A stretch of 64,000 nt of DNA from JBQSUQ01 sp052384575 (GCA_052384575.1 JBQSUQ010000019.1), one strand, 5' to 3'. Positions 25,281 through 34,053 are shown, counted from the first letter of the stretch. Notes: generated by a model from the letters alone, not told the origin. Translations and numbers: made by a program.

Positions 25281-25293
25281 TAACTTACTGAAA

Positions 25294-25977
25294 TTATAAA
25301 TAATATTTTTTCAATACTTTGAAGTTGTCATCTAAATCATAAACCAATGGCTGACCAGTTGGGATTTCTAAATCCATAATGTCAGCATCAGAAATACCTT
25401 CAATGTGTTTTGCAAGTGCACGTAATGAGTTACCATGTGCAGTCACTAACACGCGTTTACCTGATAATAATGCTGGCGCAATTTGATCTTCCCAGAATGG
25501 TAATACACGCTCAAGAGTGATTTTTAAGTTTTCTGCATTTGGCACGACATCGCTTGGTAAGTGAGCATAACGACGGTCGTTATGTGCAGAGTTTGGATCT
25601 TTTGGATCTAAATCTGGAGGAGAAATATCGTAAGAACGGCGCCAGATATGCACTTGTTCGTCACCATATTGTTCGGCAGTTGCTTTTTTATCTAAGCCTT
25701 GTAATTTACCGTAGTGACGTTCATTTAAACGCCAGTTTTTTACTTGTGGAATCCATAATTGGTTAGATTCTTCTAACACGATGTTACAAGTTTTGATTGC
25801 ACGAGTTAACACAGAAGTGAAAGCAATATCAAATTCGAAACCAGCTTCAAGTAATTTTTTACCAGCGGCTTTTGCTTCTTCGATACCACGTTCTGTTAAG
25901 TTAACATCACGCCAACCTGTAAATAAGTTTTTTGCGTTCCATTCACTGAAACCATGACGGATAAAAACTAATTGCAT
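25294..25977 (-). CDS. gpmA: 2,3-bisphosphoglycerate-dependent phosphoglycerate mutase
   Basis: GpmA interconverts 3- and 2-phosphoglycerate in glycolysis. The 227-residue protein has the catalytic phosphohistidine motif LVFIRHGFSEWNAKNLFTGW, TSVLTRAIKTCN, LNERHYGKLQGLDK and VTAHGNSLRAL with the second His. The usual RHGQS is RHGFS here, as in Haemophilus. RBS GAGGAGTTCC-like sequence precedes the ATG. It is opposite in strand to the genes around it. Confidence 0.96.
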   Translation of the reverse strand: MQLVFIRHGFSEWNAKNLFTGWRDVNLTERGIEEAKAAGKKLLEAGFEFDIAFTSVLTRAIKTCNIVLEESNQLWIPQVKNWRLNERHYGKLQGLDKKATAEQYGDEQVHIWRRSYDISPPDLDPKDPNSAHNDRRYAHLPSDVVPNAENLKITLERVLPFWEDQIAPALLSGKRVLVTAHGNSLRALAKHIEGISDADIMDLEIPTGQPLVYDLDDNFKVLKKYYL

Positions 25978-26127
25978 AAGGAACTCCTCATTAATTAAAA
26001 ATAAACAAAATCTCTCCGCACTTTATAACAAAATTCCTCTGGATTTAAAAGTAAAAAGCCAATGTTTCCTGATCTTTCGCAAAAATAATGGTATATTTAG
26101 CTCAAAATTGATTTGGATTACAAAAGT

Positions 26128-27345
26128 ATGTTGCAGCCTTTCTCTGTCAAAAAATTCATAAAATACACCGCACTTTGTTGTGGTGCGTTACTCTTGTCGC
26201 TTTCTAGTCAAGCCAGTGATTTGCAGAAGATCCAGCAACAAATTAAACAGCAAGAACAAAAAATTGCGGAACAAAAACGCGAACAAAATAAATTGCAATC
26301 CACTTTAAAATCCCAAGAAAACAAAATTAACGATGTCGTTGGCGTATTGCGAGAAACGGAAACCAGTTTAAAAGAAACCAAGAAAATCATTGCAGAAACC
26401 ACGCGCCAAATTCAACGTTTACAGCAACAACAAAAATCACAGAAAGAAAAACTCGCCAAACAATTAGATGTGCTTTATCGCGCAGGCAATCCTAATTCCG
26501 TTATTGAGCATTTATTATCAGAGGATGCGAAAAATAATGATCGCATGATGATGTATGCCAAGCATATGAATCAAACACGCCTACAATTAATTGATGAATT
26601 AAAGGCAACAAGAGCGCAATTAGAACAACAAAAAGCCTATTTGTCAGGACAACAAAAAGAGCAACAAACACAGCTCTCCGAACATAAAAAACAACAACAA
26701 GAGCTACAAAAAGCAAAAAATGAACGCCAAAGTACGTTAAATAAATTAAGTAAAACGTTAGAGCGTGATCAAAATAAATTAGACACTTTAAAAGCAAATG
26801 AAAATGCGTTGCGCAATGAAATTCAACGAGCAGCACAAGCTGCGGCGCAGCAAGAAAAACAAGAACGTGAGCAGTTAACTCAGAAAAAACAAGCTGAAGA
26901 AAAACGCACTAATACCGTCTATCAACCAACGGAACAAGAGAAAAAATTATTACGTTCAGGTGCTGGATTAAGTGGTAAATATCCTCGCCCTGTGGCTGGA
27001 AAAATTCTGCATAGTTTTGGTTCAACCCAAGTGGGTGAAGTCAAATGGAAAGGCATTGTAATTTCCGCTAGCGCTGGCACAGCAGTGAAGTCCATCGCTG
27101 CAGGACGCGTTATTCTGTCTAGTTGGTTAAGTGGTTATGGTCAAGTTGTGGTGATTGATCATGGCAAAGGCTATATGTCCTTATATGGTTACAACCAAGC
27201 TGTGTTCGTCAAAGCGGGAAGTTTAGTTAATGGCAGGCAGAAAATCGCGGAAGTGGGCAATAGCGGCGGACAAAATCGTTCCGCACTTTATTTCGAAATT
27301 CGCCGCCAAGGTAATGCGGTTAATCCAATGAGTTGGTTGCAATAA
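26128..27345 (+). CDS. envC: Murein hydrolase activator EnvC
   Basis: EnvC is a periplasmic factor that activates the amidases AmiA/AmiB at the septum. The 405-residue protein has a signal peptide (FIKYTALCCGALLLSLSSQA), a long Gln/Lys/Glu-rich coiled coil from about residue 35 to 260, and a C-terminal LytM/M23 domain (YPRPVAGKILHSFGS, GTAVKSIAAGRVILSSWL, YGQVVVIDHGKGYMSLYGYN). The zinc-ligand positions of true M23 peptidases look changed, as expected for a non-catalytic activator. ATG 26128 was chosen over an upstream TTG. It precedes yibQ by 1 base. Confidence 0.94.
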   Translation: MLQPFSVKKFIKYTALCCGALLLSLSSQASDLQKIQQQIKQQEQKIAEQKREQNKLQSTLKSQENKINDVVGVLRETETSLKETKKIIAETTRQIQRLQQQQKSQKEKLAKQLDVLYRAGNPNSVIEHLLSEDAKNNDRMMMYAKHMNQTRLQLIDELKATRAQLEQQKAYLSGQQKEQQTQLSEHKKQQQELQKAKNERQSTLNKLSKTLERDQNKLDTLKANENALRNEIQRAAQAAAQQEKQEREQLTQKKQAEEKRTNTVYQPTEQEKKLLRSGAGLSGKYPRPVAGKILHSFGSTQVGEVKWKGIVISASAGTAVKSIAAGRVILSSWLSGYGQVVVIDHGKGYMSLYGYNQAVFVKAGSLVNGRQKIAEVGNSGGQNRSALYFEIRRQGNAVNPMSWLQ

Positions 27346-27346
27346 C

Positions 27347-28195
27347 ATGAAATGCCGTTGTCTTTTAAGTGCGGTTAAAAAAATCCTCTTTTTTTGTACC
27401 GCGCTTTTCACGCTAAATCTACAAGCACAACCCGCTAAGTTAGCCATTGTGATCGACGATATTGGCTATCATCCGAAAGAAGACGCAGCGATTTATGCGT
27501 TACCGAAAGAAATTTCTGTGGCGATCATTCCAGTTGCTCCTTATGCCAAACAACGTAATCAGCAAGCCAAAGAACAAAGCAGAGATGTTCTGATTCATCT
27601 GCCCATGCAGCCTCGTCAAAAAATAAAAATTGAAGAAGGTGGATTGACCTTAGGCATGTCTGCGCAACAGGTGGCACAACGTGTGAATAATGCCAAACAA
27701 ATCGTTTCTGCCGCCATTGGTTTAAATAACCACATGGGCAGTGCAGCGACTTCTGACAATCAACTTATGACATACTTAATGCAAAGTTTACGTCAGCAAG
27801 GCTTATTTTTCTTAGATAGCCGCACCATAGGTTCTAGCGTGGCGGGAAAAGTAGCAAAAGAGCAAGGTGTGAATGCCTTAGATCGCCACATTTTCCTCGA
27901 TGATAGTGATAACTTTGCCGATGTTCAACGACAATTCCAACTTAGCTTACAATATGCGCGTAAACATGGCACCGCGATTGTTATCGGACATCCACGAAAA
28001 AACACCGTTGCGGTTTTACAGGCAGGATTACGTCAATTACCTAATGATATTCAGCTAGTTGGCATGGGCAGTTTATGGCGTAATGAAAAAGTGGTGCCAA
28101 CAAAACCATTTATTCTCTTGTTTAGCGATTTACCTGCTCCAACAAATATCAGTCCTTATCGCCCCATCCCAATGCTACGAGGCATCCCAGAATAA
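27347..28195 (+). CDS. yibQ: Divergent polysaccharide deacetylase-family protein YibQ
   Basis: The 282-residue protein has a signal-like N-terminus and then a NodB-like deacetylase fold: KLAIVIDDIGYHPKEDAAIY with the Asp-Asp pair, DVLIHLPMQPR, GLNNHMGSAATSD with the metal His region, FLDSRTIGSSVAGKVAKEQG and GTAIVIGHPRKNTV. Such proteins sit beside envC in many gammaproteobacteria and are probably periplasmic, but enzymatic activity is not established. It starts within 1 base of the envC stop, so they form an operon. An uptake signal overlaps the signal region. Confidence 0.88.
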   Translation: MKCRCLLSAVKKILFFCTALFTLNLQAQPAKLAIVIDDIGYHPKEDAAIYALPKEISVAIIPVAPYAKQRNQQAKEQSRDVLIHLPMQPRQKIKIEEGGLTLGMSAQQVAQRVNNAKQIVSAAIGLNNHMGSAATSDNQLMTYLMQSLRQQGLFFLDSRTIGSSVAGKVAKEQGVNALDRHIFLDDSDNFADVQRQFQLSLQYARKHGTAIVIGHPRKNTVAVLQAGLRQLPNDIQLVGMGSLWRNEKVVPTKPFILLFSDLPAPTNISPYRPIPMLRGIPE

Positions 28196-28747
28196 TTATT
28201 TGGCGATCTCAAATTGATGTTTACAAGCTTTGTTAGCACAAACTAACAACAAATGGGTGGCAGTGCTTTTCTTTAAACTCGCCAAATTTCCACCGCACTT
28301 TTCACAACAAATTTTGTAGGGCTGGCTGGGTAAGGTAAATTTACATTGTGGAAATCGGTTGCAAGCATAGAAAGTTTTACCTTGTCGTCCTTGACGCGCC
28401 ACTAACTCGCCCTCTTGACATTCAGGGCACATAAATTGTTGATCGCCGGATTGCTCTACCTCATCTTGCACAATAAAATGACAATCAGGATAGGCGCTAC
28501 AGCCAATGAAAATCCCAAAATGTCCTTGTTTTACTTGCAATAAATTGCCACATTCAGGACAAACCTCCTGTAGCTCTTTTAACACTTTGCTTTCATGATG
28601 AGGTTGTAATGGCTTGAGATAATCGCAATCAGGGAATGTAGAACAACCTAAAAACAAGCCCTTTTTGCCTTGCTTAATAACCAAACTGGCCCCACATTGT
28701 GGGCAGTTTTCTTGCTGTTTTTTATAATGAAAAAGTTGTTCTTTCAT
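28196..28747 (-). CDS. Stand-alone topoisomerase-type C4 zinc-ribbon protein
   Basis: The 183-residue protein contains four Cys4 zinc ribbons like the C-terminal repeats of topoisomerase I: CPQCGASLVIKQGKKGLFLG followed by CSTFPDC, CPECGNLLQVKQGHFGIFIG followed by CSAYPDC, CPECQEGELVARQGRQGKTF with CNRFPQC, and CEKCGGNLASL with CANKACKHQF. There is no topoisomerase catalytic domain. It resembles E. coli YrdD, which suggests nucleic-acid binding; function is unknown. ATG 28747 is chosen; a GTG at 28762 is also in frame, and neither has a strong RBS. It is convergent with yibQ. Confidence 0.82.
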   Translation of the reverse strand: MKEQLFHYKKQQENCPQCGASLVIKQGKKGLFLGCSTFPDCDYLKPLQPHHESKVLKELQEVCPECGNLLQVKQGHFGIFIGCSAYPDCHFIVQDEVEQSGDQQFMCPECQEGELVARQGRQGKTFYACNRFPQCKFTLPSQPYKICCEKCGGNLASLKKSTATHLLLVCANKACKHQFEIAK

Positions 28748-28846
28748 CGCCACTGTTGCCACTAAAATAAGAAAATTTACCTATATACTGCCTGATTTTA
28801 CGCATTTTCGTTTATACTAGCCACCTATTTTCACAAGGAATTCACT

Positions 28847-30325
28847 ATGCAGGCACTGTTACAAAATCCTTATTTTTTAACCGCACTTTTCTTCGCATTG
28901 TTATGTTTCATTTTGATTTTCTTGCTAGCACGCCGTAACCGAGATGTAACGGAGCTACAACAGGATTTAAATAAAAACATTTTAGATTACAATGCATTAG
29001 TCGAAAAATTTGATCAGATCAATATCATTAAAAATCAACAAGATTTAGCCATTGTTCAGTCGCAAACTCGCCTTGAATATTTACAAAATGAGATCACAGA
29101 ACGCGATGAACTGATCAAACAAAAAACAAACGACTTAGAAAAAACGCAGCTAAATTTAACCGCACTTCAGCAGCAAGTGACTGCATTTAAAATTACTTTA
29201 TCAGAAAAAGAAAAAAGTTTTGCAGAGCAACAACAGCAATTTTTACAAAGTAAACAACTACTTAGCACTGAATTCCAGAATCTAGCCAATCGCATATTAG
29301 AGGAAAAAGCGCAATCCTTTAATCAAACGAATCAAGCCAGTTTGGATGCGTTGCTTAAACCTTTCCGCGAACAAATAGAAGGTTTTCAAAAACGCGTGAA
29401 TGAAATCCATTCAGAAAATGTGAAAGGCAATGCAGGGCTCGAAGCAGAAATTAAGAAAGTGTTAGAGATTGGTTTATCCATGTCGCAAGAAGCTAATAAT
29501 CTGGCGTCAGCATTAAAAGGTGAGAAGAAAACCTTGGGCAATTGGGGAGAAATTCAGTTAGAAAAAACGTTGCAGCTGACAGGTTTAATATCAGGCGAGC
29601 ATTATCAACCGCAAGCGCATTTTAAAGATGAGCAAGGGCGAAACAATTACCCTGATTTTGTTATCAATCTCCCCGACAATAAGCAACTGATTATTGATAG
29701 TAAAATGTCATTGGTCGCCTATGAAAAAGCAATGAGTAGTGAAGATGAAACAGAGCGTCAACAATATTTAAAAGAGCATGTCAAAGCCATTCGTCAACAT
29801 ATGGCTGACTTATCGCAAAAAGATTACAGTAATCTTATTGGTATGCGTAGCCCAAATTTTGTGTTAATGTTTGTCGCCGTTGAGCCAGCCTATATTGAAG
29901 CCATGAAAGCCGACAGCGAATTGTTTAACTTTGGTTATCAAGAAAATGTAATTTTAGTTTCCCACACAACTCTCATGCCGATTTTGCGTACGGTGGCAAA
30001 TTTATGGCGAATTGAACGTAGTAATACAGAAGCCAGAGAAATCAGCGAACGTGCGGGCGATATTTATAATCAGGTTTGTTTGCTGGCAGAACGCTTCGTC
30101 AAACTCGGCGGCACCATTGCCAATGTGAATACGCGTTACAATGAAACCGTTACCGCCTTGGTGGGTCAACAAGGATTATTTGGTAAAATTGACCGCTTTA
30201 AAGATTTGTCAGCCAAAGCCAACAAAACATTGCCTGAGGTTGAATTATTACATGCCGATATTAATACGGAAAAATTAGCTATTTTAAAAGGAACAACATC
30301 CAATGACACAATTAATCGAAATTAG
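28847..30325 (+). CDS. rmuC: DNA recombination protein RmuC
   Basis: RmuC is a membrane-anchored protein that limits inversions at short inverted repeats, with a nuclease-like core. The 492-residue product has an N-terminal transmembrane segment (about 8-27), a coiled coil from 30 to 150, and the RmuC domain (about 190-440: KGEKKTLGNWGEIQLEKTLQ, FVINLPDNKQLIIDSKMSLV, FVLMFVAVEPAYIEAM). RBS AAGGAATTC precedes the ATG. The gene overlaps glpE by 23 bases. The N-terminal TAL residues are encoded by an uptake signal. Confidence 0.93.
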   Translation: MQALLQNPYFLTALFFALLCFILIFLLARRNRDVTELQQDLNKNILDYNALVEKFDQINIIKNQQDLAIVQSQTRLEYLQNEITERDELIKQKTNDLEKTQLNLTALQQQVTAFKITLSEKEKSFAEQQQQFLQSKQLLSTEFQNLANRILEEKAQSFNQTNQASLDALLKPFREQIEGFQKRVNEIHSENVKGNAGLEAEIKKVLEIGLSMSQEANNLASALKGEKKTLGNWGEIQLEKTLQLTGLISGEHYQPQAHFKDEQGRNNYPDFVINLPDNKQLIIDSKMSLVAYEKAMSSEDETERQQYLKEHVKAIRQHMADLSQKDYSNLIGMRSPNFVLMFVAVEPAYIEAMKADSELFNFGYQENVILVSHTTLMPILRTVANLWRIERSNTEAREISERAGDIYNQVCLLAERFVKLGGTIANVNTRYNETVTALVGQQGLFGKIDRFKDLSAKANKTLPEVELLHADINTEKLAILKGTTSNDTINRN

Positions 30326-30629
30326 CCCACAGCAAGCTTGGGATTTAATGCAGCAAGAAGATTGCGCCTTATTAGATATTCGCGATCTCCCGCGTTATCG
30401 CCAAAGCCACGCGCAAGAGGCTTTTCATTTAACCAACCAAAGCTATGGTATTTTCCAAGATGAATATGATTATGACCAACCAGTGATCGTGATGTGCTAC
30501 CATGGCGTAAGCAGCCGCAATGTTGGTGCGTTTTTAATTGAACAGGGTTACGAACAAGTCTATAGCGTTGAAGGTGGCTTTGAAGCCTGGGAACGTGCAA
30601 ACCTTCCTATTGAACGTGAATTTCCATAA
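30303..30629 (+). CDS. glpE: Thiosulfate sulfurtransferase GlpE
   Basis: GlpE is a single-domain rhodanese that transfers sulfur from thiosulfate to thiols or cyanide. The 108-residue product has CALLDIRDLPRYRQSHAQEA and the active loop VMCYHGVSSRNVG with catalytic Cys65, the same position as in E. coli GlpE. It starts inside the end of rmuC and is followed by a strong terminator. It lies close to glpG, as in E. coli. Confidence 0.95.
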   Translation: MTQLIEISPQQAWDLMQQEDCALLDIRDLPRYRQSHAQEAFHLTNQSYGIFQDEYDYDQPVIVMCYHGVSSRNVGAFLIEQGYEQVYSVEGGFEAWERANLPIEREFP

Positions 30630-30634
30630 CAAGA

Positions 30635-30662
30635 AAGGCTTCCAATTGGAAGCCTTTTTTAA
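30635..30662 (+). terminator. Terminator after glpE
   Basis: AAAGGCTTCC and GGAAGCCTTT form a stem around AATT, followed by T residues, right after the glpE stop. It slightly overlaps the end of the convergent small membrane-protein gene. Confidence 0.88.
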
Positions 30663-30970
30663 AATCCATATAATGCGATGTAAAGAAAAACTGCAATAAA
30701 AATCACCGCACTTATGATTAAGATTCGTTTTGCTAGCCTTGGTTGAGTTGGTTGAATTTTAAAACTCATTCGAGCAATAAGTCCCAACACAAAGGGATAA
30801 AACCACATTGAAAAGGACATAAAAGTGCGTTGCAATTCGGTTAAATTTGGATTTTCCAATATAGCTGGCGAAAGTAACAAGGCTAAAGGCCATAATAAAA
30901 TCGGTGAACAAAAACCCGCAATGATCCAACTAAATCGGCTAAAACCTTCGGGCAAACTTCCATTTTCCAT
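30659..30970 (-). CDS. Small membrane protein, three predicted helices
   Basis: The 103-residue protein has three hydrophobic stretches (about 10-35 IIAGFCSPILLWPLALLL, 50-65 SMWFYPFVLGLIARM, 80-100 ILIISAVIFIAVFLYIALY). It resembles a small family found in Haemophilus-type genomes (possibly DUF5389), but I am not sure of the name and no function can be given. ATG 30970 has GGGGA 6 bases upstream. It lies between glpE and glpG on the opposite strand. Confidence 0.65.
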   Translation of the reverse strand: MENGSLPEGFSRFSWIIAGFCSPILLWPLALLLSPAILENPNLTELQRTFMSFSMWFYPFVLGLIARMSFKIQPTQPRLAKRILIISAVIFIAVFLYIALYGF

Positions 30971-31017
30971 TTTAATCCCCATATTAATGTGACTGAATTA
31001 TGAAAGGAATATAACAA

Positions 31018-31590
31018 ATGCTATCCATTTTTAGAAGTCATCCACCTAAATTTACCCTATTTATTACCGCACTTTGCGGCATTTTATTTATTTTCAGCCA
31101 CTTGATTGATTTTGATGTTTTAATCAACTTCTTTAACTTTCCTATTGATTACAATGAACAGCAGGATTATTGGCGCTATTTCAGCCATACGCTTATTCAC
31201 CTGAGTATTATGCATATTGGTTTTAATCTCAGTTGGTGGTGGTTATTTGGTGGAGCCATTGAGAAAAAATTTGGCACCTTCAGTCTTGTGATACTTTATT
31301 TTTTATCCGCAATCATCAGTGGTTTCGCACAGAATTGGGCAAGTGGCCCTTTGTTCTTTGGGTTATCTGGCGTGGTGTATGCTGTAATGGGCTTCGTATT
31401 TATCGTAGATAAACTCAATCCTCATACTCAATTTGACCTGCCAGAAGGCTTTTTTACCATGATCATCGTTGGAATTTTATTTGGTTTTGCCGCCCCATTA
31501 ATCGACGTAGCTGTTGGTAACGCTGCCCATATTGCAGGCTTAATAACTGGGCTAGCTTATGGCTTTTTGTTCACGAAAGTGAAAAAGTAG
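31018..31590 (+). CDS. glpG: Rhomboid intramembrane protease GlpG (short form)
   Basis: GlpG cleaves membrane proteins within the lipid bilayer. The 190-residue product has six transmembrane segments and lacks the N-terminal cytoplasmic domain of E. coli GlpG, as in H. influenzae GlpG (HI0618). The catalytic dyad is visible as Ser117 in FFGLSGVVYA and His171 in GNAAHIAGL, and the conserved loop residues are in SHTLIHLSIMHIGFN. It ends at a terminator made of an imperfect uptake-signal pair. Confidence 0.95.
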   Translation: MLSIFRSHPPKFTLFITALCGILFIFSHLIDFDVLINFFNFPIDYNEQQDYWRYFSHTLIHLSIMHIGFNLSWWWLFGGAIEKKFGTFSLVILYFLSAIISGFAQNWASGPLFFGLSGVVYAVMGFVFIVDKLNPHTQFDLPEGFFTMIIVGILFGFAAPLIDVAVGNAAHIAGLITGLAYGFLFTKVKK

Positions 31591-31594
31591 CAAG

Positions 31595-31637
31595 AAAAAC
31601 ACCGCACTTTTTGGGATCAAAGTACGGTGTTTTTTTA
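31595..31637. terminator. Bidirectional terminator with imperfect uptake-signal arms
   Basis: AAAAACACCGCACTTT pairs with AAAGTACGGTGTTTTT with one mismatch (GTAC for GTGC), between convergent glpG and the M20 peptidase gene. T-runs lie on both sides. Confidence 0.85.
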
Positions 31638-31647
31638 GATAGTTTTA

Positions 31648-32769
31648 TTAAGCAAATAATTTCTTGATGACAGCTAACACCAAATTACATTTAGGCACAA
31701 CAGAATCGACAACTAAATATTCCGTTTTAACATGCATATTTCCACCTGTTGGTCCAAGCCCATCAATAGTCGGGCAACCGGCAGAAGCAGCAATGTTTCC
31801 GTCACTCAATCCACCTGCATCAACCCATTTTATAGGCACATTAAGTTCTCGACCCGCTTCATCAAAGAGCATCTTGATTTTTGGCAAATGCACCAAATCT
31901 ATCATTGGTGCTTCATCATTGAGAAGGATTCGCTTATGGGTAACCCCTTCTACAAAAGGATGATTCAACACACGATCTAGCTGTTGTTCAAAATAGGCAG
32001 CTGAAGAAGGTTGAACATAACGCATTTCAATGGTTAGTGAAGCAAAGTCTGCGATAACATTATGTGCGGTTCCACCATGGTTCATCACGCAATTGAATGT
32101 ATGTCCGACAGAAAAGTCATTCAATTTGGAGAACTCAACAATAAAGTTCGCAGCTTCAACTAAAGCTGAACGACCTCTCTCTGGGTTGTTGCCTGCATGC
32201 GCTGCAACGCCATGAAAATCTATTTGATAGCTCACCATGCCTTTACGCGTTGCAACCATTGAACCATCTTCTCGAGCAGGCTCCATAACAAAACAATATT
32301 TAGATTTACGTGCATATTCACGAATGCTTTCTTTCGCATAAGTAGAAGATGTTTCTTCATGGGAATTAAGGAAAATCGCAATATTGAATTTTGTTAAGTC
32401 TAATTCTTGCAGAATATAGAAAGACAATAACGCCCCAGCTTTATCATCAATAATACCTAATGCATTGATATGATTGCCTTGTTGAGTAAACGGCACATCT
32501 TTTCCATATCCTACAGGAAACACTGTATCCATATGCGCAACAAATAAAATATCAAATTTTTCTGCATCTAGGTTGTTACTAATGACTAAGCAATCTGCAA
32601 CCTTATCTGTCTCCATCGAAATTCTCGTATGAGATAATCCGAGTTGATTTGCTTTATTAATAAACCAATCTGCAACTAAATTAACGCCTTCAATAGATGA
32701 AGTTGGACTTTCAATATCAGTAAGCTGTTTTAATTCTGCAAGGAAACCATCTAATTGTTGCTGTTTCAT
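31648..32769 (-). CDS. M20-family metallopeptidase (carboxypeptidase G2/peptidase T-like)
   Basis: The 373-residue cytoplasmic zinc hydrolase has the M20 motifs: VAHMDTVFP with His79 and Asp81, GIIDDKAGAL with the bridging Asp, HEETSS with catalytic Glu138-Glu139, a dimerisation lid (VSYQIDFHGVAAHAGNNPE) and the final metal His in GGNMHVKTEY. Members remove terminal residues from small peptides or acyl amino acids. The very strong RBS AGGAGGACACA precedes the ATG. It is the third gene of the leftward yjiH-yjiG-peptidase operon, so it may act on what the membrane pair moves. Substrate unknown. Confidence 0.88.
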   Translation of the reverse strand: MKQQQLDGFLAELKQLTDIESPTSSIEGVNLVADWFINKANQLGLSHTRISMETDKVADCLVISNNLDAEKFDILFVAHMDTVFPVGYGKDVPFTQQGNHINALGIIDDKAGALLSFYILQELDLTKFNIAIFLNSHEETSSTYAKESIREYARKSKYCFVMEPAREDGSMVATRKGMVSYQIDFHGVAAHAGNNPERGRSALVEAANFIVEFSKLNDFSVGHTFNCVMNHGGTAHNVIADFASLTIEMRYVQPSSAAYFEQQLDRVLNHPFVEGVTHKRILLNDEAPMIDLVHLPKIKMLFDEAGRELNVPIKWVDAGGLSDGNIAASAGCPTIDGLGPTGGNMHVKTEYLVVDSVVPKCNLVLAVIKKLFA

Positions 32770-32778
32770 TGTGTCCTC

Positions 32779-33246
32779 CTAAAGAATAAAACGCATTAAT
32801 AACATTGCTAAATAAGCGTTCACAATACAAATACCAAATAGAACGAGATAATGTTTGCCTGGCACACCCAACACGCCTAATACCCGTCCCATATATTGTA
32901 CTGTGGAGCCAACTAATGCCATGCCAGGTAATAAAATAGCAACATGATGTGCATTTAGTGTACCTTCTTGTAATAAGGCAACTAATACCCCCGCAGAACC
33001 ACCCCAACTCAAAAATGCAGCTAGAAATACCGCAATAGACTCACCTGGCAATCCCAAAGGTGCCATAATAAAGCCAATATATTCACCAAGTAATTTTAAT
33101 AAACCTGAAGCATTTAAAATATAGATGATGACAAAAGCCATGATCACATTAGGAATGGTACTATGAATCGCAATATTCCAACCTTTTCTAGCACCTTCAA
33201 CAAAGATATCTGTGATCAATTTCTTTTCAGTTGTTACATTACTCAT
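32779..33246 (-). CDS. yjiG: YjiG-family membrane protein (nucleoside-recognition/Gate domain)
   Basis: The 155-residue protein is the smaller partner of a Gate-domain pair related to SpmB. It has about four hydrophobic segments and the conserved GESIAVFLAAFLSWGGSAGV with the Gly-rich turn, followed by LLPGMALVGSTVQYMGR. It overlaps yjiH by ATGA, so the two are made together. Transport is suspected but not shown for this family. Confidence 0.85.
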   Translation of the reverse strand: MSNVTTEKKLITDIFVEGARKGWNIAIHSTIPNVIMAFVIIYILNASGLLKLLGEYIGFIMAPLGLPGESIAVFLAAFLSWGGSAGVLVALLQEGTLNAHHVAILLPGMALVGSTVQYMGRVLGVLGVPGKHYLVLFGICIVNAYLAMLLMRFIL

Positions 33247-33887
33247 ACTTCCACCTCATCATCTTTAACGAATTTACTCACATACAAACGCATTAAATTT
33301 GCACCAAACACTTTAAATAAGAAAATCACCCCTAAGCACATAGCAATGGACATAGGTACAGAATTATTTGCCTTATCAGTGAGTAAAAGTAATGGCGCAA
33401 AAGAAGCTAGAAAGTTCGTTAAGAATGCACCAGCACTAAATTGAAAGGCTGCAAAAATTAATAATTCTTTATGTGTAATTTGCCCTTCATTACGTAAAAA
33501 TTTAGTGGTAGAACTTCCTGCATCAGTACTTTGCGTACTTGCGATCAATGAAATAGAACATACACCTGGAATACCAACTAATGGTTTCAAAATTGGGCTT
33601 AACCACTTAGATGCAGCAATTAATGCACCATAATGTTCGAAGATGGCAACGAAACCTAACGCAAGCATCACACTAGGTACTAAGGTCAATGCAAAAAGAA
33701 ATCCTCCTTTAGCACTGGTACCACCAGATGTTTTTAACCACTCAGGGAAATGGCCCGTTAACTTACCAAAATCAAAAATACCGCCAAAAATTTCTTTAGC
33801 AAAACCACCAAAGAAAACAACGGCACATAATAATGATAAAGTACCAATAATCAGTGTTTTTAGACTGACATTATCTTTACTACTCAT
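33243..33887 (-). CDS. yjiH: YjiH-family membrane protein (nucleoside-recognition/Gate domain)
   Basis: The 214-residue protein is the larger partner, related to SpmA, with about five transmembrane segments. Family motifs include VPSVMLALGFVAIFEHYGAL, GVCSISLIASTQSTDAGSST and NEGQITHKELLIFAAFQFSAG. RBS AAGGAGAGAGG precedes the ATG. It heads the operon and has a CRP-like site 60 bases upstream. The export or import substrate is unknown; the downstream M20 peptidase hints at a peptide or acylated amino acid. Confidence 0.85.
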   Translation of the reverse strand: MSSKDNVSLKTLIIGTLSLLCAVVFFGGFAKEIFGGIFDFGKLTGHFPEWLKTSGGTSAKGGFLFALTLVPSVMLALGFVAIFEHYGALIAASKWLSPILKPLVGIPGVCSISLIASTQSTDAGSSTTKFLRNEGQITHKELLIFAAFQFSAGAFLTNFLASFAPLLLLTDKANNSVPMSIAMCLGVIFLFKVFGANLMRLYVSKFVKDDEVEV

Positions 33888-33948
33888 ACCTCTCTCCTTA
33901 CCAGTTAGAATGACTATTTTTACTGTACTATAAACTCATCGTAGAAAC

Positions 33949-33964
33949 CATGAGCTATATCACA
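33949..33964. promoter_or_regulatory. CRP-like site upstream of yjiH operon
   Basis: CATGA GCTATA TCACA matches 8 of 10 CRP core positions, with the same GAGCTATATCAC core as the site at 10752-10767. Confidence 0.5.
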
Positions 33965-34007
33965 AAAGTGAAATCTCATTAAAATTCCACCGCACTTTAA
34001 CCAACAA

Positions 34008-34037
34008 AAAAGCCTTATCTTCACAGATAAGGCTTTT
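34008..34037 (-). terminator. Terminator of nrdBA
   Basis: AAAAGCCTTATCT (34008-34020) pairs with AGATAAGGCTTTT (34025-34037), 13 bp, loop TCAC, with six T residues on the minus strand, 17 bases after the nrdA stop. Confidence 0.9.
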
Positions 34038-34053
34038 AAACGGGGAATAAGAA

